Shown: piece by piece, positions 10,905 through 23,958 of the stretch
Numbering within the stretch: the stretch's first letter is position 1
Layout: the number at the start of each line of letters is the position of its first letter
Origin: Prostheceraeus crozeri
Taxonomy: Eukaryota > Platyhelminthes > Polycladida > Euryleptidae
Assembly (NCBI GenBank): GCA_907163375.1
Contig: CAJQUW010012497.1
Location: 124,001-188,000 of the forward strand
Direction: 5' to 3'
DNA length: 64,000 nucleotides
The notes under the pieces: generated by a model
Told to the model about the DNA's origin: nothing
Database searches by the model: none
The model's input: only the letters and a program-made list of their open reading frames with translations
Made by a program: the position numbers and the translations under genes

Positions 10905-11262
10905 CCCATTAAATACCACAATCGAATTTTTTCATCATTTTATTCAATATTGTTCGGAAGCAGTTAGTAAAACCCAAAAATGAATGTAATTGTGATTGCT
11001 GAAGTCTATTTACGAAAAAATGTATAAAAATGTGTTTGTACTCAAAAAGAGTGCATGGTATCTAATGTGATCCTTCGTTTATTTTCATGATTCTTCTAAA
11101 ATCGTTTATAAAACTGCGTATAGAGCGGAAAACAAGTAGTTTACAAAATTTATCAATCTTTTTGATGAAACTAAGCGCCTTTTAGCATATAATTTGTCTT
11201 CTGTTATTTGCTTTCATGAAAAATGTCAAAATAGATTTTTTTGTGAAGGCCAACAGAACACT

Positions 11263-13010
11263 TTATACATATCTTTTGGTTTTCGTTTTGCAAACAGCAC
11301 ATCGCAACTGCTCTTCTGAAGTGCCGTCAGTGTGATTTATACCATCAAAACGAACATCGACTGGTATCTTCGAAGAAAAGAAGCTTAGTCTTGACCTCAC
11401 TTTTTGAGGTGTTGCTTTACTGAGTAACATGCATGATGCAATCTCTCGTCGAAAAGCCAAAAGATCCAAAATCTTCCCGTTTGAGTTTTGTTTGTGAATT
11501 ATCCACGCATTCTGTACCACCAAATCAAGTGCCCATGCAAATAGCGGCCACCACCATTTCTTATTTCTGATTTGAATTCTATACTGCGCAATATTTTGAT
11601 CTGTTCTATCGACACCTCCCATGTTTTTATTGTACAACTTTACAATTTCCGGTTGGGTAACTGATACGCGCTGTTTAGTTTTCCTATCCCACCTTGAAGT
11701 TTCTGTAAGTGGAAAAGAATCCGACATGTTGGAAACAATCAAAACTGTCTTGGAATCTTTCCAGCAAACAACGGACAGCCTTCTTTCATCATCTACAACT
11801 TGTTCGTAGGACCCGCGCATCTGTTTTTCTATTTTCTTTGTGTCGATTGGACAGTCGCGAAGCCGATTTGCACGAATTGTTCCAAGAGCTCCAATATCGA
11901 ATGACGTCAGTTGTTCTAACAATCGAATACTTGTGAAAAAGTTATCAAAATATAAATGAAACGGTAACTGTGGAAGGTCAGCTATCAAATCCAGTACAAC
12001 TAATTCAGACAGTCCCCAAGAATCTTTCGACTTGACTATATGTCCATGCGATTTTGCACCTTGGTAAGGTTCAAACTGTAGTGCATATCCCAACGGTGTA
12101 GAAATGACCCAAACTTTGTATCCCACCCTAACCGGTTTCTGAGGCATTCTCTGCTTACAACAATGTCGTCCGAAATACGGTATCATTGATTCGTCGATTG
12201 ATAGGCTTTGTTCAACTGGAAAGTAGAGAAGACAGCGTTCATTTATCATTGAAAAGAAACTTCTAACTTTTGAAAAAGTGTCATTCTCTGAGAGACAGGT
12301 ATTATCAGCTAAATACAAGCATTGGAGAATTTCTTGAAACCTAGCTCTGGACATGGCGGTTGAGATGGCTTCATTATTCACATCAGGTTGATTCTCCCAG
12401 AACATATGCATTCGAGGTACTGTACAATATCCAGAAATCAACAAGATTGCCAAAAAGCTGTTCATTTCTTGTACAGAGGTTTGAAACATTTGCTTATTTT
12501 TTACCTGTTTGGCATACAAATTGGTTTGGTCGACGATGTATTCCACAACTTCTTCGTCGAAAAAGAGGCTGAATAATGCATACGGTGTCATTCCTTCGAG
12601 TTTCGCAGTGATAGGATTTTCGGGCCATTTTATGATTTCCTCGTTTTTCTTCAATTTGCCTTCCATTTCTTCGATTTCATCTCAGGTGGCTTAGGTGAGT
12701 AAGATTTAGAATGCATTTGCCCAAACTGAAAGTCTCTTCCACCAGCTTCTGGTTCGTGTTCATTTGTTTCTTTGTGTAACACATTTTCTTCTTCAACACT
12801 GTGGCCAATGAATATTTCTTCGCCTGTCACCATTCGTATTCGTGAGGAGCATTCAGCACGAAGTTGAGATCCTGGAAGGTTGTCAAGACTCCCGAACTCA
12901 TCATCTCCACTATCACAATCACTACCACCATTCTCAGGTGGGAGGATAAATACTTGAGCTTCCAAAATATCCTGTTCTTCGATCAGACTTGCGATGTCCT
13001 CAGCAGTTAG
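11263..13010 (-). pseudogene. piggyBac transposase (PGBD-like), nearly intact
   Basis: The main frame is 12666-11263 (467 codons). It shows the DDE_Tnp_1_7 core with the three catalytic Asp in SIDESMIPYFGRH, LYFDNFFTS and NMGGVDRTDQN, and a C-terminal cysteine-containing tail (CAVCKTKTK). The acidic N-terminal part lies in another frame, 13010-12651 (RRLTAEDIASLIEEQDILEA...NGGSDCDSGDDEFG), and the two frames overlap by 16 bp, so a single indel near 12655 breaks the gene. A good acceptor (TTTCTTTTGCAG, exon start about 13014) precedes RRLTAED, so the first codons lie in an upstream exon, probably beyond the mariner. The enzyme cuts and pastes seamlessly at TTAA. Confidence 0.88.
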
Positions 13011-13117
13011 GCGCCTGCAAAAGAAAATAGAAGAATTACTGCTACGGTGCCGTATGTTAGAAAATTATGGTTTGGCATTCAACTGCCTACAGTTATCTAA
13101 CATTTAATGAATATATA

Positions 13118-14554
13118 CAGGTCGTCCAAGAAGTGGGGTGCGATTCAAAAATGTACGTAAAGTGATTCGTAAAAATTTGTATTTATGAACAATTAGTAAA
13201 TGTTGTAAAATATAGTAACAGGTATACAGGTACAAGCCGGTTATGTAGGAAAAAGTGTTAATTGAAAACAATTTCAAGTGTTCATTTGTCATAGGGATCC
13301 ACCTGATCACCGTTTACACGAATCACAAGTTCTATTCGTCTCCATATTCTATCGGACATTCTTTGTAGAAGTTCTTTGTCTTCATTCATTTCAGTTAAAA
13401 AATCTTCCGCGATTTCTGTCAATTCAGCTACACTCGCAATTTCCAGACCAATAATATTCTTCTTCAAGATTCCCCAAACGGCATTATCCAGGGTTGTCAA
13501 GTCCGGACTTCGTGGCGGCCAGGGTACTGGACCGAACTTACCAATCCAATGATCCGGAAAAGTTCTGTTAAGGAATTCACGCGTAACTAAGGCCGTGTGT
13601 CCTGGAGCTCCGTCTTGCTGAAAAAAATGGCTTGCGAATTCGTGTTTTTCTTAAAGCTGGTATAAATTTGGTTTCCAACATCTCACAGTAACTTGTTGCA
13701 GTAATTCGACCACTACACACAGACGGTCCGATTAAATGAGACGCTGATACTGCACACCATATCATTATTTGCGGAGGATATTGTTTTATTTGATCAAAAT
13801 AATGGGGAATTTCTTTTGACCAAAAGAACGAAAATTTTCTTTTACCATCAGCGTAAATTGTACATTCGTCGCTAAAAAACGTACAATCTCTATCACGCTT
13901 GCTTGGAACTGATTCAAGGATTTTCCTGCAGGCATCAACCCTGTTAAATTTATCTTGTGATAAAACCTGCACCGAGGTTGGTCGGAAAGCTTTAAAATTA
14001 CAGTCTTTTTTCATGGCATTGTGGAGTGTTGATTTCGTCATATCCAATTCAGATGCACGACTACGTATACTTTTTGTTGGCAACTGTCTAACTGACTGTT
14101 CAATATCGGCAACTTTGCTTGATCTTTCTTTGGGGCGACCAGAGCGCTTTTTATCCAATATGGAACCCGTTAAGAACAATTTATCTTCCCATTCTCTTAT
14201 TTTTTCTCCTCTTGGCGCCACTTCATTGAATTTTTCATTAAACCTGTCGCGAACAACCTTCATGCCATACTTTGTTTTTCCGGATTCATGCCACCACGCT
14301 GCTGCTAATATTCGTGCTTCCAAAGTGTATGGACTTTGATCAACAATTTCATCACCACCTGGATCTACTTCACACATTGTTAAGTCTGAAATAAAGAAAC
14401 AAACTTTTAGTAATTGTTAACAATGAATCAAAGTTTTAATAATTTTTAATGCTTAAACAAACTAATAAATAAAAGTTGGCCTATATATTCAAAGGCAAAC
14501 CTATCCCCACGTACAGGTCGTCCACGAATCGCACCCCACTTCTTGGACGACCTG
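13118..14554 (-). mobile_element. mariner-type element (DD41D) inside piggyBac A
   Basis: 1,437 bp, TA duplication at 13116-13117 and 14555-14556, perfect 30-bp class inverted ends starting CAGGTCGTCCAAGAAGTGGG. The right end also has an extra copy of the outer 11 bp in opposite orientation at about 14514-14524, making a small palindrome. Confidence 0.95.
13282..14377 (-). pseudogene. DD41D (rosa/Visitor-like) mariner transposase, one frameshift
   Basis: The first frame (14377-13577) has helix-turn-helix regions (KYGMKVVRDRFN, IRSRASELDMTKSTLHNAM), then FFSDECTIYADG with the first Asp. In a T-run near 13625 the frame changes. The next frame gives FQQDGAPGHTAL (second Asp) and WPPRSPDLTTLDNAVWG (third Asp), ending VDPYDK at 13282. 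I count 41 residues between the last two Asp, which defines the DD41D group. One extra T explains the break; the protein of about 360 residues is otherwise complete. The host piggyBac copy was already in place when it inserted. Confidence 0.9.
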
Positions 14555-15309
14555 TATGCTTTCTCATCTACTCTATATCTTATATCAGTAGCATAAAATT
14601 CAACATTGTTTGTCTATGCAAAGCTAGAATTTTGCTACTCGAAAGCATGTACCAACAGCGCAGTGAGATAAGCTGCCGACTGTGGGATACATGATATTCC
14701 CGGATCAAATCCACGATGGAACAGTTTTAGACCCGAATCTTTTCGTCTGTATTTAGATGTCTACATGCGTTAACTTGCTCATAGATATAAGTTTGCATTT
14801 TAAATTGATGAATGAATAACGTACTGTAGTTGCAATGTCGGCTCGCTATACTAACTTTGTTGTAATTGGTCTCATCGATGGATTGTTGCAAAACGATAAA
14901 AATCCGTTTGATACACGTTTTATACAATGCACTCAAATTGAGTGCAAACTAATTTCGATCCCCGACATCTTAACAAAAGACTTACAAGTATAATTCTGAA
15001 ACCGTTTCTAGGAAATGCTCTAATAATCAATGTTTTATGCAAGGATGGTGCAAAAATCAATTATATAATTTGTAAATAACTTGGCGTTTTTCGACGTTTA
15101 ATTGGGGGCGACATTTTCTCCGAAACCAAATTTTAAATCTCCCGCCATAATGTTGAAACATCAGTCAAAAATTAATAACAACAAAATCTTAAACAGTAGG
15201 GAATTATTTGGTAGAAAAAAATAGTGAATGGTCTTATCAAAAAGTTATTCACAGGAAAAAACAATGAAAAATATAATGCACTTAAAAAGAGTGCATTGTA
15301 GCTAATGGG

Positions 15310-15420
15310 TTAAAGCATGTCCATTTTGATATGCATATAGCCTACACGTAGTACTGATTCGTGTCTGACGACGACTTCAGATAATCACAACAGATAAATT
15401 GTTTTGCAATAGTGTAGACA
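15310..15420 (-). mobile_element. LINE relic A, 5' side beyond piggyBac A
   Basis: The minus strand reads RLYAYQNGHAL up to the TTAA at 15310-15313, continuing into SCVHHIKDLG at 10904. Further 5' the reading decays with stops, and the boundary is approximate. Confidence 0.55.
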
Positions 15421-15637
15421 CAGGATCTGTCAATAGATGAATGTATTGAAGCGATCTGTTTCATTCATTAGATGGCATTCAATAGGATGGTTTGTCTGGT
15501 CGATGTTGTGTGCCGACTGTGGACATTTTGCGGTAGAGGTGTCACCATTTCTACTATATTCTGAATTTTACGATGCAACACGAAAGATCGACATTTATTC
15601 CATATTTCTCCAGTTAAATCATAAAGGTCTGCATTAA
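15421..15637. other. Spacer, possibly decayed LINE
   Basis: A 66-codon plus-strand ORF (15437-15637) shows no family motif. The TTAA at 15634-15637 is the target duplication of the next piggyBac copy. Confidence 0.3.
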
Positions 15638-17677
15638 CCCATTCAGGCCCAAAAATTATGTATTCATCAGAACATATTAAAACAGTGAAGCATGCAGTCT
15701 TATCGTGAATATAAGTTGATATGACTTGCTAGAATTTTATAAAAAATTTTGCATCTATATTTCACCCATGTTCATTTTTCGAACATTGCGCCGTCAAGAT
15801 ACTTATTATCTTTTTTCATTTATTTTCTATCTTATGATCAGAAAAAACACATTTAATTCGAATTTTGCGCGTTTATAATTATTATCTCATTTAAGTAAAC
15901 ATTACACACTTAACAAAATCATTCATTTTCTGGTGCCACTATAGTCGACCTTGGCACATACCACATTGAAACGTAGTGTTCTTCTTGCAGTTTTTACATC
16001 TGCCTTCACTAACTTTCTCCTCAAAATGCCCTTTTTTATATTTTTGGGATGCCCTTTCATATTTTCACTTTGGGAGTGGACCATGTGAGAGTTATGTTTT
16101 CGCGAATTGTTCCCGATGTCGAAAATCCTCGTCCCTTCAAGGATTTCAGTAGTGGACAAGAAGTTAACAGAAAAATTGTCAAATGTCAATGTATGATTCC
16201 TCTACTCATCGACAACCGAAATCGAAGCGTTGATTGCTCGCAATCCAAGAGGATAATCTGAAAGAGCCTCTTCCGTTGTAAATTGACAAATTGTAAGGAT
16301 ATCCACCAATCGAAGCTAAAACCCATAACTTCTATCCGAATTTGATTGGCTTGGATTTCATGTGCATTTTTGCAAAGTGCCTCCCGAAGTAAGGTAACAT
16401 TTGCTCATCACAACTCAAATCGTCATGGAAAATACCAAACTGCCTCAAATTCCCATTCATGATGTCATATATTGAACGAACTTTGGCTACCTTATCGTCT
16501 CTTGCGATGTAGCTTGTTCGTTGTTCACGAAATGTAGTGCTGATTTGATTTCCATAAAACGATTTCGTGATAATGATTTTTGCACAAGAGGTAAAGAATC
16601 ATCTTCATCAGAGTTCCAGTGAAGTCGTTGATTTGGCAGAGTATGATATCCAGAAAGAAGAAATATTCCGCAAAATCTCATCATCTTTGTCACACTGTTC
16701 ATGTAGCGGTTGGTCTCATTGACCCGAAGATTTGTCATTTCATGGGTCATAGGTCCGGTCTTTCTTCTTTTATGTCAAAACATCTACCTCGTACAATTGA
16801 GCACCGAAGTATTCAGATAGTATTCATTTAGGGTGAGCATCCTGTCGTTATGATCTATTGGTTTATTTTTCATTGATGGATTCCATCATCTCGTCTTGTT
16901 CATTTTCATTATCTTCATCGGATCGTTCATTGATAGCATACTCAACTTTGTGGTACCTGGGATATCACGAGGCATGGTATTGTCTTCTCCCTCTTCTTCA
17001 TCTGTTGCGTATCCGATGTTGTCAGGTGGCATAATTATAGCATTCTCAACATCAGGGATGTCATCATCCAATATGGCCTCTGCTGCTTCAATAACAGTAA
17101 AATAACGACCTTTACAAAAAGACATTCCTCTCTCACTATAGAAACGCGGCGCAAGCGGTATAGTCTCAGTCGGTGTCGTAAATTTAAAATTCAACGATCA
17201 TTCAAAATTTAATCTATTAGAGGCAACCTCATTGCTCTAGTTAATTTCGCAAATTTCTTCATTAGTTATGGACTTACTGCAGCTGCCAGATTCATGCATC
17301 GATATATCATGCTTTGGCAACCCAACAGCCCTATGTTCGAAAAACGAACATTGTAACTTTATTTTGTCATTTTTGCATTAAATGTATGGGACATGGTAAA
17401 GTTGAATATTGTGCAAACTGAAAAAATTTGTTCAATTTAGTTTGACGTGATCACCGTAGAGATAGGAAAATAATTATGCAGCATTCACTGAACATACGAG
17501 AAAAAAGTTTGGCTTATCAATGTCTAGAGAATAGATATTATAGTTAATCATATCTTCAGAAACAAGTGGTGATATTCAAATTAAGAACGTCCACCTTTCT
17601 ACTTGATTATAGAAAAAAATCAAAGAATTTGGTTAAAATGTTTGATGTTCGAAAAACGAACAATGGGCCGAAATAGG
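15638..17677 (-). mobile_element. piggyBac element B, internally deleted relic
   Basis: Left TTAA 15634-15637, right CTAA 17678-17681 (one change). The ends start CCCATTCAGGCCCA and, right end reversed, CCTATTTCGGCCCA. Minus-strand fragments: an acidic N-terminus (FTVIEAAEAILDDDIPDVENAIIMPPDNIGYATDEEEGED, split here as 17100-16960), MRFCGIFLLSGYHTLP at 16487-16750, DLSCDEQMLPYFGRH near 16410, and a zinc-binding tail CKNCKKNTTFQCGMC near 15960. The second and third catalytic Asp blocks are missing, so a central part of the gene has been lost. GTTCGAAAAACGAAC-type palindromes recur near both ends (15775, 17335, 17647). Confidence 0.85.
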
Positions 17678-17681
17678 CTAA

Positions 17682-20600
17682 GACGTCAGTGAATTACCGT
17701 AGTCACATCTGAAATCTTCCGATTAAGCATGATTGCATTTCATTGTTTTTTGCTGTTTATTGTTTTCATGTTTTTAAAAGAATTATATGAACATTTGGTT
17801 GGATAGCTAAAAACTTGAACTTACTCGACTAGAAAGGCGAAAAACAAAATCAATTCGTAATATTTCGAGTGGAATCGTCATATAACTGATGAAAACTGTC
17901 CACAATGCATACGAAACGATGGTAAAACAAGTAACATATTTCTCAGTCGAAATTTTTATTTGTTGTTTTGTTAATCAAAGAATGCGAAAATGTTGCGATG
18001 ATTTGATATAGATCGTCAAGACGAGATGAAGAGTTGTTAACATCGCGTTCAGATGAATTTTCGTGCTATTCTATTTAAGGGATTGCAGTCTTCAACGTTG
18101 CGACGTATTCATCAAGTTCTAAACTGCAGCTAGTCATAGCTCAGGTGGATCGCATGTTGTGTGAAATATTGTAATTATGCAGTATTTTTCTTCAATTTAT
18201 CAGTTTCTTGTAGTATCAGTAATTTCTTCAAAGTTATAGATCTGTGCTATGCTCGCTAGCGGGCTCAGGAAGGTGTGAATTTCATGTGAAAAAATTGCAC
18301 TTTGCTTTGTAATATAATAAAGTAAAACAACTAAATACGTCTTTTGCTATTTCATATCAAGTTGTTAAATATTAGTTTATTTATATGATATAATCACAAT
18401 TTCTCATAATGTAATTTACTGTATTACTCCAAAAAATACATCACACAATTCACAACTTTTTAGTCAGGATGTAGTTAGCAGTTCTGCCAAGGAGCACTAT
18501 GTGATGTACTCATTCTATGAATCTTATTCCAGTAATATAATTACGGAGGATCACTTCGCTGTCTTGATTAGGATGGACTGGTAGAAAGTAAATGATATCG
18601 AAATACTTATGAAAATATCCGTCACAGATACTTAAAAACTCATTAGACTCTGATTCAAAGTATTCTGTACAAGACCTTTCGCTTTGTCTTGTATCTCCTC
18701 CCATCGCGTCATTTGCTACATTCCTTTACATCGATCACTCTCCTTTATAGATATGATTTGTGGCACTCATGTGCTGTTGCTACAGCTAGATGTTCATTAT
18801 CTGTAAAATCTCGATTAAACGTGTCAAGTAAGCTACTTTTCCGAGCAATTAAATACGGAAATGAAAGTTTTCAGATTTATTTTGCAATGTTGTGTAATAA
18901 ACACAAAGAAATAAAAAATGTTATCGTTATTCCTCTTACAATCTTGATTTGCGCATTGCTTTGATTTTCGACTACAACAGATATGATTTGATTTAGAAAT
19001 GTCTTCCTTGTTTTACAATTACTTTGTTTGCACCACTTACAGCAAATCTTCGCCCATGATACAGAACATTGTTGAGTATGTCAATGAGCAGCTGTATGCC
19101 TGGTATGCATGTTTGACTATGTATGTGTGGTTTCATGTGTTAAATCTTGACTGGAAATGTTGAAGTTGTTAACTTCATCAGCTTTTTGTATAAAAGAGAC
19201 TTTTCAGTGGTAGTTTTGCTGCCATCGAAATTTAAGCTAAATTGAAACCTTGAACATAATGATGTGGACCGGTATTAAATTACTGTTAAATTTGAATTTA
19301 GTGTCACTCAGAAAGAAATTGTTTCGAAGCCGACAAAATGGCGTTCATGCTAAGCGTTGTTGGTCTGAGTTTATTGTGCATGTATGATAAAATGAAAAGA
19401 TGCGAGGTTGAAATTTCTGTATTTAATCTTTGCACATGTACAAGTAGTTTATTTTCAAAGACTTGTAGATGTGCTTAGGCCTACTTCATAGACGTGTTTC
19501 CTTTCAAGTTGACTAGGTACCGATATCGTATAAGCAATATGATAGAAAATATGAAATTTCTTATGCACCAATGTAAAGACTAAATGCAGTTGACGATCCA
19601 CTTCATGAATATAGGGTCTGTAGTATCACATTTGAAAAATATTCCATGTAGGGACACATCTGTAGTAGGCTTATTATGTTCATATTAGGCTTGATGCATC
19701 GCTACTACTGTTAACTGCTTTACAAAACCTATCAGGGCGTAGTATTTGAGAACCTGTACCCATAAGTGGACATACTATGGCCTCTAGAAGGGAAGCCAAC
19801 TCAGTTATTCGAAGTACAAGTTTTCATCCGCATGGATTGTAGACCTATCCCTAGAGCTTAAATGTTATCTAATAGCATCCTAGCTACCTGCGAGTAGTAT
19901 ATTCCAATTGCGGTAGGTACCTCATGTAGGCCTATCACACTTATGCACACAGTAAGATAGTAACCCTACAGTGGATTGCAATGTCCCATAACCTAACTGC
20001 AAAGCTTAGCATGGCTGCCAAGGATTTTCAGTCGATTTATCTCATCAAAGAAGGATTTTGCTTGTGGGAAATAATGGTATATTTTGAAAATTCAGTGGGA
20101 ATTAGATAAGCCTTACGATTATACAAGATAGTGGCAAAGACATTGATATGTCTAAAAATCAAAGGTTTGAGTTTGCAATTAGATGTTCAATCGCAAACTA
20201 ATCAAAGCATTGACATGAACTTTGAACTTAATTTGATTCTGGATTCAGAGCCTTGAATACTGGAAGTGCGTGCCTATTTGTGTTTGTGGGGAACTGCAAC
20301 AAGTACAGAATCGGTCAGGTTGTCGCATCATTAGAATATCATGTTTTGTATTCATTCTGAGTTATAACTTTGATAACTTTGATCATACTGCATGATTATT
20401 GGTTTAATGCAAAGGCTGACATTATTTCTACATATTGAAATAGTCTGTTATCACCCTTATTCTCACCTCATGAATAAGTGCTTTCACTCTGCTGGAAGTG
20501 GAGTCTGCTTACGTCTTTCAAACTTCTTTGGCAATATATGCTTGTACATTAACATTTATTTCTGCTGGCTTGAGAGATAGCGTAAGAACCTGCCACTGTG

Positions 20601-21054
20601 TAATAGCACAATGTAAGCGATGTCTAAGGTGGTCAAAATGGTTTATCTGCAATAAAATTGAAAACAGTTGCTGAAAAGCAAAGTTGCGTTGAGTCTGGGT
20701 AAGGCATGGTAGAAATAATGGTCCCACAAGCACATGCATTGTGCACTACTCAGTTTTTAAGAATAGAATCTAAGAACCTTTTCCCGAAATTTGTCGTTTT
20801 TTTGTGGAATGACCGACCTAATAGCCACCACTTTCAATTTTCTCAGGAGTGTTGTCGATAGGGAAGATTTTGTTGCTGTCATAGGATCATCGGATCTTTA
20901 TTCATGCATTTCTGTTACAGGCATGACATGTATTGCGCGAGTGCATGCATGTCATCCTCCCATTGAATATGTATTGCGGATCACACATGTGTTCCGTTGA
21001 AGCCGAAAGAAATCCCTTGTCATCATCCGCCCTTGCAGTGGACCGTCCGCGCGC
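17682..21054. other. Intron DNA, nothing recognised
   Basis: About 3.4 kb, AT-rich, with several TAGGCCTA-type motifs (for example 19480, 19670, 19928). ORFs at 18510-18704, 18689-18964, 20392-20580 and 20791-21000 are short and show no family motif. Nothing else was found. Confidence 0.4.
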
Positions 21055-21224
21055 AAAATCATGGTTACCAGCTTGTCTCTATTGTTGACTTCTTTAATGA
21101 GGACGTGACCAGTTTTATATATTAAACCAAAATTTTGCCTTTTGTAACATGGTTTAATATATAAAACTGGTCACGTCATCACTAAAAAAGTCAACAATAG
21201 AGACAAGTTGGTAACCATGATTTT
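21055..21224. repeat. Foldback/MITE with about 75-bp arms
   Basis: Arms 21055-21129 and 21150-21224 are inverted copies (AAAATCATGGTTACCA outward, AGTTTTATATATTAAACCA inward) with about four mismatches and a spacer of about 20 bp. No coding capacity. A target duplication could not be recognised. Confidence 0.8.
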
Positions 21225-22600
21225 AACATCATAACAAAATTCTCGATTGTCAAAAAAAGTTTCTTGTAACCAATTTTTTCTACCTCAAGCTCTCTTGGAG
21301 TCTCACCCTACATATTTCTTATTGCTCCAAAGCTATACATGTAATAACTGCGTCTCTAATTTTTTTTGACTTTTAGTTTCGACGTATTTCTGATAACCAA
21401 TTCAAATTTAGCATCTTAGAAAAAGTTCCTTTGAAAATCGAGAATTTTTGTTTACTTCTAAAAAAATTTACAATCCATTCGAATCACTTATAGACCATGA
21501 ACCCGGAACATATGAATTTAATACTAACATGCTCATTCATCTATAAAATGCATATATATAATTATTATGGGAATACATAATGGCAACGTACATGTACATT
21601 GATGGGGAGTTCCACCCATTTTACAAGCTCGTCAGAAATGGAAGTTTTTGTAACCTGATGAGGAAGTGCTCTGGGTTTTTGCATTTTCGTTTGGTCGTGA
21701 GTCAGCATTGACTGTGAAGTGATGACGCAGACTGGCAGACTTGCTGTTGTCAACTTCATTGTCAATGCTTGCAATAGGGAAGAATCGGTTTTGTGAAAAG
21801 TGATCGGATTGTCGTTCATAAATTATAAGCGGTCACGGAAAGCATTATTTTTCAAACAAGCATGCTACAATGGAGTCGAATAAAGCGCGTGGTCGGTATC
21901 GGTGAGTAGACATACATTTTTGTGTTGCAGCTAATTTTCTGTTATGCTTGGTTTTTTCGGCGAAAATTTTTGTAGTCATTTTCCCACTCAAAAATGTTAC
22001 TTTCCAGAACCATGATTTTCGAACATTATTTAGGAGTGCGGGGGTGGCGAAGTGGCGCTTGAGATTAGCATACTCCAAGGGCAGTCAGTCACGCTGAATC
22101 GAATGGTGGCGGTGCAGAGTCTCCACAATGCTAGGAAGAGGGCGAAAAATCGAAACTGTCGTGAATCGGACCCGTTATACACTGCTCTTGAGTTTCGGGG
22201 GAAGACCGGAGTGTGTGCCTTTCGAAAACGTTGGATTTTTCCAACAGCACTTCGTCAAGTCCACCGATCTGTTGTCTTACGCTACTCAATTTTGCCTTTA
22301 TTTTTGGTATCCTTACCAACATGGAATCTGTAGAACATGGAATCATGTATCTGAAATGTAATCTCTTTCGGACGTGTTTCAACATGGAGTGATCCAGGGA
22401 TGAGGCATGAATAAATATCAATGTAGAGGAGAGCAGTTCGAAGCAGCCCACGGATTTCTATTTTCTGCTCTTTTGACTTCTATAGATATTATCTGAAATT
22501 ATTGTCAGTTACTATCACTCAAGTGAGCATATGAGTATTTATGAAGCAGATATCTCACATTAGGACACTGAATCAAGTGTTGCTAGGGGAGGAGAAGTCA
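21225..22600. other. Unassigned stretch
   Basis: ORFs at 21565-21819 (-), 21845-22078 (-), 22052-22333 (+) and 22131-22451 (-) overlap on both strands and match nothing I recognise. Around 22036-22110 the text GTGGCGAAGTGGCGC resembles a tRNA A box but lacks a convincing B box. Confidence 0.3.
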
Positions 22601-23958
22601 CTAGGCTAGGTGAAATGGACCAACGTAGTGTGGAGAAATGGTCTATTCATGAGTGGTTGATGAGTCACTGGCAGATCTTTGAATCGATGGATATTTGCAT
22701 ACTAGTACAACCAAGGATGTGGAGCGGTACAATTTTACCACTCCGCTCCGATTACACTTCGCTTTCGCTCCGCTCCAGTCATTTTTTCATACCTAGCCAC
22801 TCCGCTCCGCTCCACTTAAACTAAATCCTATTAATTTGCCATACCATAGATAAAACGATTTCCTTGAACTTTTTAGGTTGTTTGACTAATGTAAATTATG
22901 ACTGACTTCCACTCTGATAATATGCTTAACTGCAAAATATTAGCCTTATGCTTGTCGAATTTTAAATACGAATTATGGCCGATAATCATGAATGATTTTA
23001 AATAAATAATGATTATAATTGAACAATACTTCGAAAGCGGATTCCACATTAGCATTAATAGTGATTCTACACTTATCATGTGATAATAACTTAGTGACTC
23101 ACCTGAAGAGTAACCGCAAATATGTGTGACAATCAGAAAATTCATTCTGTTGCAGCCTCGTACTAGGTAGCAATACGATGCTATCAGGTAACGATGCTCG
23201 CTCATACTGATATAAGCATGAATAATAATTAATAAATTGTAGTTTTCTGTAGGCAGAATTTTTCTTGTATTTTGAAATGATAATTTTGTATCAGAAAAAT
23301 TTGATAAATTTTATAAGGATAATTTTGTATAAGATGCAGGGAACGATACATCGGTACTTGGTAGTACGATAAGAACTTTGCATAGAAGAATTAATGAACA
23401 TCTGAAAAACAAGACTTAACCTAGCAAAATATATGTGTCAATCATTCATTAACCTAACATTCCGTGAGCCAATGCACACTAAAAATTTGAACCCATCCAT
23501 AGGAACGAATATGAACTGTCGGACTTCCATTTTTAACTTTCAGATTTCTTTCAATTTTAAATCATATCTTTATTGGCTTTCTTATTAACGGTTTATAAAA
23601 CCTTTCCACTCACTGTATAACTTGAGAATGGAGTCTTGTCTCCGAATAATGTTGAAAAAATAAATAATAGACTAATATCTTAAGAAAAATAGTGTAATAA
23701 TAATAATGTAAAAAATCATTAATTATGATAAAACTTTGTTGACTTTGTCAACATCAGGTTCTCTCCCACTCCACTCCGCTCCGCTCCAGTCAAAATTTTC
23801 TTTACTGCCGCTCCGCTCCGCTCCACATCACTGAGTACAACTGTGGCTAAAGGTTTGCAATCTGCTGCTAAAAATACGAGTACACATCATTGCAGTATAC
23901 AGATGGAATATCGTGTGAATAGTCTTTTGGCATATCATAATAATGCACATCTGCTAAA
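22601..23958 (-). pseudogene. Fragment of the long-TIR transposon family seen at 33574-37958
   Basis: 23880-23958 matches 36749-36828 almost base for base and reads LADVHYYDMPKDYSHDIPSVY on the minus strand (here split as LADVHYYDMPKDYSH and DIPSVYCNDVY). It is interrupted by the hAT MITE (22712-23833) and cut at the TTAA 23959-23962 by piggyBac C. The extent to the left of 22704 is a guess. Confidence 0.6.
22712..23833. mobile_element. hAT-type MITE with GAGCGG-rich ends
   Basis: 1,122 bp with a perfect 8-bp duplication AGTACAAC at 22704-22711 and 23834-23841. The inverted ends are CAAGGATGTGGAGCGG and CAGTGATGTGGAGCGG. Both ends carry short tandem runs of CTCCG (22740-22815 and 23768-23824). 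The core is AT-rich and non-coding, so movement would need a transposase from another copy. Confidence 0.88.

Larger units (their letters stand above)
10905..15309 (-). mobile_element. piggyBac element A, inserted in LINE A, carrying a mariner
   Basis: TTAA duplications lie at 10901-10904 and 15310-15313. The ends start CCCATTAAATACCA (left) and CCCATTAGCTACAA (right, reverse complement). Removing the element joins YAYQNGHAL (right flank, minus) to SCVHHIKDLG with one TTAA left, which restores the LINE reading. A near copy of the right terminus (AAAAAGAGTGCAT...CTAAT) recurs at 11043-11072. A DD41D mariner occupies 13118-14554. Confidence 0.92.

Noticed and set aside
22036-22120. tRNA gene or tRNA-derived SINE
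   Set aside because: An A-box-like stretch is present but no acceptable B box or cloverleaf pairing.
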